From: Theropithecus gelada
Taxonomy: Eukaryota > Chordata > Mammalia > Primates > Cercopithecidae
Direction of reading: 5' to 3'
Assembly: GCF_003255815.1 (NCBI RefSeq)
Contig: NC_037689.1
Span: forward strand, 24,269,477 to 24,333,476
Length of the DNA stretch: 64,000 nt
Shown here: positions 56,681 through 64,000 of the stretch, one piece after another
How the letters are laid out: the number at the start of each line of letters is the position of its first letter
How positions within the stretch are numbered: the first letter of the stretch is position 1
Notes under the pieces: generated by a model
Seen by the model: only the letters and a program-made list of their open reading frames with translations
Told to the model about the DNA's origin: nothing
Database searches by the model: none
Translations under genes and position numbers: made by a program

Positions 56681-57219
56681 ATATGTGTAATTGCTACAGG
56701 AGTTAGGAACTGGGGTCTGGAGCTGTGCTCCTTAAACTGTAATATGCTTACAAATCGCCTCTGGTAATGCTTGTGAGAAAGTGCTTCAGGTTGGCCAGGG
56801 AGAGGATCATGGAGGGCTTCCTGGAGAAGGTGACATTCTCCTAGGGCCTTGAGGGGTGAATAGAAGTTTTCCGGGTTCGGAAAGAAGGAATAGGCTTTCA
56901 TGGCCAGGTAGAGGATCCAGTGAGGCAGATGAGGGGCCCAAATTCTGTGACCCCCCGCCACTGCACCCCCAGGATACCCCTGTATCAGTCCCATGGTGTA
57001 ACAACCTAATTCACAAGATGCTGCAGAGGGGAAGGGATTTTAAATTTTCTGAGAAAGACAATGATATATTTTGGACACCATGAGAAATACTGTTATTAAC
57101 TTGTTTTAACCTATGTACATGCAATCTTCATCATTCAAGGATTCTGTATTTGTGAACTTGCCTACTTGCTAAAATGTATTTGTCATCCCCACATCAACAT
57201 TCCCGGCATGTAAATTTTT

Positions 57220-57516
57220 ATTTTTATTTATTTTTTTGAGACAGAGTCTCACTCTCTTGCCAGGCTGGAGTGCAGTGGCATGATCTCGGCTCACTGCAAC
57301 CTCCGCCTCCCGGGTTCAAGTGATTTCCCTGCCTCAGCCTCGCAAGTAGCTGGGATTACAGGCACGCGCCATCATGCCTGGCTAATTTTTTGTATTGTAG
57401 TAGAGACGGGGTTTTACCGTGTTGGCCAAGATGGGCTTTATCTCCTGACCTTGTCATCCACCAGCCCCAGCCTCCCAAAGTGCTGGGATTACAGGCGTGA
57501 GCCACTGCACCCGGCC
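57220..57516 (-). mobile_element. Alu SINE
   Basis: Reverse Alu from TTTATTTTTTTGAGACAG to GCCACTGCACCCGGCC. Confidence 0.95.
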
Positions 57517-57539
57517 TTTTCTAAATTTTTATTTATTTA

Positions 57540-57722
57540 TTTTTTAACTTTCATTTTAGGTTCGGGGATACATGTGAAAGTTTGTAACTTAGGTAAACAC
57601 ATGTCATGAGGGTTTGTTGTACAGATTATTTCATCACTGCGGTATTTAGCCCAGGACCCAATAGTTACCTTTTATATTCCTCTCCTTATCCTTGGCGATT
57701 TTGTTCATGCACAGAACAGCAA
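57540..57722 (-). mobile_element. L1 LINE 3' end fragment
   Basis: 'CATTTTAGGTTCGGGGATAC', 'GGTTTGTTGTACAGATTATT' and TATTTAGCCCAGGACCCAATAG are the antisense L1 3' UTR. Confidence 0.88.
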
Positions 57723-57744
57723 AAAAATTGAACTTCTTTTTTCT

Positions 57745-58041
57745 TTCTTATTTTTTTTGAGATGGAGTCTCCCTCTGTAACCAAGGCTGGAGTGCAGTGG
57801 CATAATCTTGGTTCACTGTAACCTCTGCCTCCTGTGTTCAAGTGATTTTCCTGCCTCAGCCTCCCAGGTAGCTGGGATTACAGGCATGCACTACCATGCC
57901 TGGCTAATTTTTGTGTTTCTAGTAGAGACAGGGTTTCACCGTGTTGTCCAGGCTGGTCTTGAACTCCTGGCCTCAAGTGACCCACCCACCTTGGCTTCCT
58001 GAAGTGCTGGGATTACAGGTGTGAACCACCGCGCCCGGCCA
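57745..58041 (-). mobile_element. Alu SINE
   Basis: Reverse Alu from TTTTTTTTGAGATGG to AACCACCGCGCCCGGCC. Confidence 0.95.
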
Positions 58042-58930
58042 GAATTAAGCTTCTCAGTAGCTCATGTTCTCAGTTGAGGTTCAGCAAAGCCAGACACTGC
58101 CTTCTCAGGCCAGCACATACTGTCAACAGGGTTCTTTTCAGGTCTATTCGGTGTCCTGTGTTTTGTGTTTTCGTGCTTTTTGTCAGTGATTTTGCGCTTT
58201 CAAATATCCCCAAGTCAGTGCTGACATGCTACCTAGCGTCCCTAAGTACAGGAAAGTGGCACAGTCTCATGGGGAAAATACACATTTGATGAGCGTCATT
58301 TAGGCACGAGTTATAGTGAAGTTGGCTTCGAGATCAATATGAGTGACTCCACAATGTCTATTCACTACGTTGTCTTTAAACAGAAACCCACATAAAACGC
58401 ACTTAGGTAGTGATTGGTTGGTGACCTCTGGGAATGCAATCCTGGCTTTACCTAGGAGCAATAGTTATTCACTAATTCAGTGTTCACTGAGACTTTATAA
58501 AATGTAACTACTTTGAATAACAAAGCTGTAGTCAACAAACTGAGCTGTTAAGTGTGTGTGTGTGTGTGTTGGCCTTGCGTCATTTTACAGAGACACACAG
58601 GGCTCCGTGAACTGCTAATAGTTGGGACCGGCGGAGGGTTTATTTCGAGCAAGCCCAAAACTGCAGGGCAGAGACCACTTTGAAAGGAGACCAGCAGTCG
58701 GGGAGTGACTGGCATGAAGTTGGAAAAAGTGCTGAGGCCGCTAAGTCAGTTTCCGGTGTTTCCACGTTAGCGCTGGGGGGTAATGACTCAGTTTCCTGTA
58801 GGAATGGGATCTGGGCTAGCATCTGCCTGCGGAAGGGGTGACTGGGACAGAGAGCAGGGAACCCCCAGCAGCCCTGCCTTGCTGTCCTCTGAGCCCCAGA
58901 ACTCCTGAAGGCAGGGTCCTTCAGCATCAC
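58042..58930. other. Intronic unique sequence
   Basis: No exon-like structure seen. A (GT)n run of about 10-11 units lies at 58,552-58,570. Confidence 0.5.
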
Positions 58931-58931
58931 C

Positions 58932-59062
58932 CTGGAGTTTGTTAAAGATGCAGGCTCATGAGCCTCACCTCACACCACAGAATGAAGATGTCTGGGGGTG
59001 AGACCTGGGGTTCCACATCTCCCCAGGTCCCTGGCAGGGTGATTCTGAGAACTGCCGGTGTG
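58932..59062 (+). mobile_element. MER5-like DNA transposon fragment
   Basis: CCTGGAGTTTGTTAAAGATGCAGGC, GGGGTTCCACATCTCCCC and GGTGATTCTGAGAACTG resemble MER5. Confidence 0.55.
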
Positions 59063-59179
59063 AGGTGTGCTCAGCCCAGCCCAAACATTCACACCATTCT
59101 TTGGCCTCTTGTGAAACTTGGCATAGCTCAGGGGACATTCCCAGAATTATGGCACAAGAACAAAAGAAAGTTTCCCACT

Positions 59180-59489
59180 TCTTTTTTTTTTTTTTTTTTT
59201 TTTTTTGAGACGGAGTCTCGCTCTGTCACCCAGGCTGGAGTGCAGTGGCCGGATCTCAGCTCACTGCAAGCTCCGCCTCCCAGGTTCACGCCATTCTCCT
59301 GCCTCAGCCTCCCGAGTAGCTGGGACTACAGGTGCCCGCCACCTCGCCCGGCTAGTTTTTTGTATTTTTTTAGTAGAGACGGGGTTTCACCGTGTCAGCC
59401 AGGATGGTCTCGATCTCCTGACCTCGTGATCCGCCCCTCTCGGCCTCCCAAAGTGCTGGGATTACAGGCTTGAGCCACCGCGCCCGGCC
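59180..59489 (-). mobile_element. AluY, Old World monkey-type, with 15-bp target-site duplication
   Basis: Nearly consensus reverse AluY (GCCACCTCGCCCGGCTAG, GATTACAGGCTTGAGCC). AGTTTCCCACTTCTT flanks both ends. Confidence 0.96.
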
Positions 59490-59634
59490 AGTTTCCCACT
59501 TCTTACCAGACATACTGTAAAATTATAGAAAAGAGCTTGTTCCATCACGTCTACACCCTCGTGCTGTTGTCCCAGTTAGGATGAAGCCGAGATGATACCT
59601 TGTACCTTAGGCCACCCCAGACAAGGAAGCGTGT

Positions 59635-59682
59635 GCAGCTTAACCACCTGCATATAATGCAGTTTAACCACCTGCATATCAT
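59635..59682. repeat. 24-bp tandem duplication
   Basis: GCAG(C/T)TTAACCACCTGCATAT occurs twice, starting at 59,635 and 59,659. Confidence 0.9.
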
Positions 59683-60018
59683 TTTTTTTTCTTTTTTCTT
59701 TCTTCCTTTTTTTTTTTCTTTTTCTTTTTTTTTTTTTTGAGACAGAGTCTCGCTGTGTCTCCCAGGCTGGAGTGCAGTGGCGTGATCTCGGCTCACTGCA
59801 AGCTCCGCCTCCCGGGTTCACGCCATTCTCCCGCCTCAGCCTCCCAAGTAGCTGAGACTACAGGCGCCCGCCACCACGCCCGGCTAGTTTTTTGTATTTT
59901 TAGTAGACACGGGGTTTCACCATGTTAGCCAGGATAGTCTCGATCTCCTGACCTCGTGATCCACCCGCCTCGGCCTCCCAAAGTGCTGGGATTACAGGCT
60001 TGAGCCACCGCGCCCGGC
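59683..60018 (-). mobile_element. AluY-like SINE
   Basis: Reverse Alu with a long TTTTTC-type tail and nearly consensus body, ending GCCACCGCGCCCGGC. Confidence 0.95.
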
Positions 60019-60044
60019 TTTTTTTTTTTTTTTTTTGAGACAGN
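60019..60044 (-). mobile_element. Alu stub ending at an ambiguous base
   Basis: A T-tract plus GAGACAG starts another reverse Alu but stops at a single N (60,044), then unrelated AT-rich sequence follows. Confidence 0.85.
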
Positions 60045-60189
60045 GTTAATAAACATGTTATTGATGTGTTGATAAATGAGGTATTTGTGTATTTAATCTT
60101 GCTTGAGCCTATCTTGGAGCCTTCTGACCTGCTTCTGACCTGTCTTGAAATATGTCCCCACCATTAGTCAGAGTATTCCCTTCATCTCT

Positions 60190-60485
60190 CTCTTTTTTTT
60201 TTTTTTTTTTTTTTTTTGAGACACAGTCTCGTTCTGTCACCCAGGCTAGAGCGCAGTGGTGCAATCTTGGCTCACCGCAACCTCCACCTGCCGAGTTCAA
60301 GAGATTCTCTTGTGCCTCAGCCTCCCAAGTAGCTGGGACTACAGGTGCATGCTACCACGCCCAGCTAATTTAGTAGACATGGGTTTTGTCATGCTGGCCA
60401 GGCTGGTCTCGAACCCCTGACCTCAATGATCTGCCTGCCTCGACCTCCCAAAGTGTTGGGATTACGGGAGTGAGCCACCACGCCC
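60190..60485 (-). mobile_element. Alu SINE
   Basis: Reverse Alu from a T-tract to GCCACCACGCCCTGCC, with a short loss after GCTAATTTAG. Confidence 0.95.
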
Positions 60486-60490
60486 TGCCT

Positions 60491-60784
60491 ATTTTTTTGA
60501 GGCAGGGTGTCTTTCTGTTGCCCAGGCTGCAGTGCCATGGTGCAGTCTCAGCTCCCTGCAATCTCAACCTCCCCGCCAGGCACAGGCCATCCTCCCACCT
60601 CAGCCTCCCAAGTAGCTGGGACCACGGGTGTGTACTACTTCACCTGTCTAATTTTTGCATTTTTTGTAGAGACGGGGTTTCATCATGTTGCCCAGGCTGC
60701 TGTTGAACTCCTGGGCTCAAGTGATCCTCCCACCTTGGCCTCCCAAAGTGTTGGGATTATAGGTGTGAGCCACTGCACCCGGCC
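60491..60784 (-). mobile_element. Alu SINE, old copy
   Basis: Reverse Alu (TTTTTTTGAGGCAGGGTG to GCCACTGCACCCGGCC) directly after the previous one. Confidence 0.93.
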
Positions 60785-61189
60785 ACCTATATATAATTTT
60801 CAAGCTAAGAAGACAGACGAGTTTATTGCTAGAAACACGAATCCCTTTCCTTTCCATAGTTCACCAGCAGAGAATGTTTCCAGGCACAGTGGCCACTGTC
60901 ACCCACTGCGTTCATAGCTTTCCATGAGGGGAACAGATTGTGCTGGACTCAGCGGTTCAATCCAAAGTGTAGGGTGTTCGGTGAATGTGGAGTTCCTTGC
61001 ACTTGTCCATAATTCCTTGCACTTGTGTTTTCTGTACTCAGATATTCAGTCACTGGCACACATCCTGGACCCAGCACTGGAGTGTTTCTGAGACTATGAC
61101 ACTCCAGTGTATTCCTGAAACAATTTATGACACTATTAAGCTCTTTCCTGTAATTTTACAATATGTTTGGTAAGACCTCGGAGCTAGAT
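60785..61189. other. Intronic unique sequence
   Basis: Contains small local duplications (AATTCCTTGCACTTGT-like copies near 60,993 and 61,010; ACACTCCAGTGTATTCC versus ACTGGAGTGTTTCTG). No exon seen. Confidence 0.5.
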
Positions 61190-61350
61190 TTTTTAAAATG
61201 ATGTGTTAATTTATTTTAATTGACGAATACCCATTGTATCTATTTATGCGGTTGCACGTGGTGTCTTGATGTATGTATCCATGGTGAAATGGATTTAAAT
61301 ATGCATAACCTCACAGACTTCCCAGCACTTTTTTGTGTGGTGAGAACACT
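61190..61350 (-). mobile_element. L1 LINE 3' end fragment, old
   Basis: TAATTGACGAATACCCATTGTATC, GTCTTGATGTATGTATCCATGG and TAACCTCACAGACTT are diverged L1 3' UTR words. Confidence 0.6.
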
Positions 61351-61817
61351 TAAGAATGGGCTCCTTTAGTCGTTTTCGAATATTCAAGCCATTGTTTCTA
61401 ATTGCAGTCGCCATGGTGTCTCTGAGCTTTCCTCAACTTATTTCTCCTGTCTCATGGAGACTTTGTATCCTGTGACCAATCATCTCCCCTGTGTTAAATG
61501 ATACATCTTGAAAAAGAGAACAATACTTCCAGAGCAATTTGGTTTTAAGCAACAGAAAAATAAGGGTGTTTGGACCATCTGAATAAAACGGTAAAATGAA
61601 ATGTATCAGCTGCCTCCTGCTGTTCCCACACAGGAGGACTTCTGCTACTCGCTCCAATGTGGAGGCATTTTCTCTTGCACCGTTCTGAGCTTTCTTTGTA
61701 CTGCAGTTATCGCTAGGTTGGGGACCCTTCCTGAGGCCCCTCAAACCTAGAATGAAAGATTTTAGGGGCAGACCATGTGACTGGTTCCACCCGACCTCCA
61801 AAAAAATGAAAAAAAGA
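61351..61817. other. Intronic unique sequence
   Basis: No recognised feature. A 122-codon minus-strand frame has no supporting evidence. Confidence 0.5.
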
Positions 61818-62106
61818 GCCGGGCACAGTGGCTCTCGCCTGTCATCCCAACACTTTGGGAGGCCGAGGCAGGCGGATCACGAGGTCAGGAGCCACCTTGG
61901 CTAACATGATGAACCCCGTCTCTACTAAAAATACAAAAAATTAGCCAGGCGTGGTAGCGGGCGCCTATAGTCCCAGCTACTCGGGAGGCTGAGGCAGGAG
62001 AATGGCGTGAACCCGGGAGGTGGAGCTTGCAGTGAGTCGAGATCGCGCCACTGCACTCCAGCCTGGGTGACAGAGAGAGACTCCGTCTCAAAAAAAAAAA
62101 AAAAAA
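61818..62106 (+). mobile_element. AluY-like SINE
   Basis: Forward Alu starting GCCGGGCACAGTGGC with a poly-A tail and a short deletion near GGAGCCACC. Confidence 0.95.
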
Positions 62107-62523
62107 GACTCAGCAATGAGTAAAGAGCACACATGTGCCCTCTGCACCTCCTCCCCCTCCTTTTCTACAATGTCCTCAAAGTTTGTGTTTAGAGGGCTTT
62201 GGAAAAGGCGTGGAAAAGCAGCAGAAGCAGATGAGTACTGGAGTGGCCATCAGCAGGTGTGAGCACCCCGGGGTGATGGTGGGGCTGAGTGAATCGGACA
62301 TTTTCCAGCAGGCACACCCAGGCCAGTGGCGGGGTCTTCATCCTCCCACCCTTAATGAAGATTAACAGTATTATTGAGAACGCTGCAGGCACACACACAG
62401 CACTGCATCAGTGACATCCCTGGCTGCTGCTGTTGCTATGTAGTGATTGTGTTATTCTTATGAAAATCTGAAAGTTATAAGAATCTTGGAACTGCCTAAT
62501 TTTTATTTTTAATTAATTAATTA
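62107..62523. other. Intronic unique sequence
   Basis: No recognised feature. Confidence 0.5.
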
Positions 62524-62682
62524 ATTTTGAGATAGAGTCTCACTCTGTCACTCAGGCTGGAGTGCAGTGGTGTGATCTTGGTTCACTGCACCCTCCGCCT
62601 CCCGGGTTCAAGCATTTCTCCTCCCTCAGCCTCCCAAGTAACTGGGACTACGGGCGTGTGCCACCACGCCCAGATAACTTTT
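62524..62682 (-). mobile_element. Alu fragment (tail half)
   Basis: TTAATTAATTAATTTTGAGATAG to CCACCACGCCCAGATAAC, then the element stops. Confidence 0.9.
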
Positions 62683-62732
62683 AATTTTATGTGAAACACC
62701 TGAATGGTGTGATGATGGGGTTTAAGATATCC

Positions 62733-63019
62733 CAAGTGTCCGAGCGCAGTGGCTCACACCTGTAATCCCTGCACTTTGGGAGGCCAAGGCAAGCAGATCA
62801 CTTGAGGCCAGGAGTTTGAGACCAGCCTGGCCTACATGGTGAAACCCCGTCTCTATTAAAAACAGAAGAATTAGCTGGAAGTGGTGGCACATGCCCATAA
62901 TCCCAGCTACTTGGGAGGCTGAGGAAGGAGAATCACTTGAACCTAGGAGGTGGAAGTTGCAGTGAGTTGAGATCGTGCCACTGCACTCCAGCCTGGGCAA
63001 CAGAGCAAGATTCTGCCTC

Positions 63020-63050
<31 letters not shown>
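62733..63050 (+). mobile_element. Alu SINE
   Basis: Forward Alu from about GTGTCCGAGCGCAGTGGC with a long A-tail. Confidence 0.95.
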
Positions 63051-63056
<6 letters not shown>

Positions 63057-63775
63057 GAGAACCCAGGTACCGGCTCTCCTCCCGAGTTTGCCACGGTTGA
63101 GCGCATTCCTACATAGTGCAAGCCCTGGTCACATTTCGGAGGAACTCACACACCCCATGTGGCCTCAGGGACTTCACTCTAGGTTCATCCTGTTTTTCGA
63201 GTTGCCTGGCTGATGTGAAAAAGAAAACACGGTTTGAATCAGTAGAAAGTGTCTTGTCAGACTGACTCATGCCATCTGTGGTCCATTCCGCCTTGTCCTG
63301 ATGAGTCATCGCCCTGTCCCCAAAACATCTGGAGCTTTGAGAGGGCCGGGTGGAAACCGCAGTGGCAGTAGGGGGTTCTGCCGAGGGTGTGGTCTCTTTG
63401 CAATTTTGCAGAGAAGCTGAACACCGTGAACATTCAACATGGGCACCTGAGTTCTCCACCAGGCTCCTTCTCTAAGGGCATGGTTGCCGCTCCTGCTGGG
63501 TGGGTTTTGATGGTGTTTTCTTCACATTTGCAGCCCCGGAGGTCATTTTCAGGAGCAAAAAAGAAAGTGGGGGTGTCTGCTGTGAGCCCACAATTTCCTG
63601 CCTACCACCTGAAAGCTCAGGGAATGTGATGAATTGGGAGATGAGTCCTAGGAAATAAAGAGACCAGTGGACTGAGTTAGGAGACGACAGCTTCATTTAC
63701 AGAGGTTCCTTTACTGCCTCATGATCATTGATTGGGTTTGCTTCCCCGTGAGGCTTCAAGCCAGTAGCACGTGCA
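63051..63775. other. Intronic unique sequence
   Basis: No exon, RNA gene or transposon recognised. Leads into the terminal minisatellite. Confidence 0.5.
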
Positions 63776-64000
63776 TTTGTATACACCTGGGGGACTGCAT
63801 CGCTTCACACACCTGGGAGACTGCGTCCCTCACACACCTGGGAGACTGCGTCCCTCACACACCTGGGGGACTGCCTCCCTCACACACCTGGGGGACTGCC
63901 TCCCTCACACACCTGGGAGACTGCGTCCCTTCACACACCTGGGAGACTGCGTCCCTCACACACCTGGGAGACTGCGTCCCTCACACACCTGGGGGACTGC
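63776..64000. repeat. 25-bp minisatellite (VNTR), continues past the window
   Basis: About nine units, each CACACACCTGGG followed by a GACTGC(G/C)(T)CCCT segment, period 25 with one 26-bp unit. Two variant types alternate in blocks (GAGACTGCGT and GGGACTGCCT). The array is cut by the window edge. Confidence 0.96.

Larger units (their letters stand above)
46671..64000 (+). other. CD99: CD99 intron 1, 5' part
   Basis: Starts at the GTGAGC donor and runs off the right edge. I looked for the next CD99 exon (the Asp-Gly-Gly-Phe-Asp-Leu segment) and did not see it. Apart from the repeats listed separately, 46.7-48.3, 48.5-49.6, 49.95-50.38, 51.05-51.5, 51.8-53.28, 55.97-56.57 and 56.7-57.2 kb hold unique sequence without recognisable exons or RNA genes. 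Confidence 0.75.

Noticed and set aside
63776..64000. Short direct repeats that might suggest a CRISPR array
   Set aside because: The units are head to tail with no spacers, in a primate intron. It is a minisatellite.
46671..64000. Search for CD99 exon 2 and further exons
   Set aside because: No stretch encoding the next CD99 residues with an AG acceptor was found. The human first intron is long, so the exon probably lies to the right of the window.
1..64000. A previously undescribed multi-gene system
   Set aside because: Apart from one first exon, the window holds repeats and non-coding DNA. Nothing in it supports a novel gene system, and I do not claim one.

Overview
The window is primate genomic DNA, most likely from an Old World monkey. 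About 60 Alu elements are visible. Several of the youngest carry the 'GGCTCAAGCCTG' and 'CTAGCCGGGCGAGGTGGCGGG' variants that I associate with cercopithecid AluY (AluYRa-type) copies. The species call is an inference; the primate call is secure. The sequence has no bacterial or viral gene organisation, and nearly all of its open reading frames are translations of Alus or simple repeats.

One gene is anchored with confidence. At 46,604-46,670 (+) a strong-Kozak ATG opens a 22-codon signal peptide ending in a consensus splice donor. It matches the first coding exon of CD99 (MIC2) except for one V-to-A difference from the human protein as I recall it. In human, CD99 lies in pseudoautosomal region 1 (PAR1) of X and Y, so the window is probably PAR1. 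The high density of Alus, long simple-repeat arrays and minisatellites fits that setting. The exon sits in a CpG island (about 45.35-47.1 kb) with GC boxes, a G-quadruplex-capable motif and, just upstream, a degenerate tandem repeat of about 200 bp units.

Layout: 1-0.5 kb is a CA/TA-rich microsatellite. From 0.7 to 45 kb there is intergenic DNA made of Alus, ERVL-MaLR-type LTRs, L1/L2/MIR/MER5 fragments, a 410-bp homopyrimidine tract (18.8 kb) and large tetranucleotide arrays at 10.7 kb (TGGA), 25.2 kb (ATCT), 36.9 kb and 40.7 kb (CATC). A 100-bp assembly gap (11,692-11,791) lies inside an Alu tail. From 46,671 to the end is the start of CD99 intron 1, also Alu-rich, with a CATC array at 55.5 kb and a 25-bp-unit minisatellite that runs off the right edge. 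I could not find CD99 exon 2 in the window.

I found no undescribed multi-gene system. The most useful observations are the promoter-proximal tandem repeat of CD99, the terminal VNTR, the homopyrimidine tract, the gap placement supported by a target-site duplication, and some unusual Alu structures (a trimer, a short 5'-truncated copy, stacked insertions).
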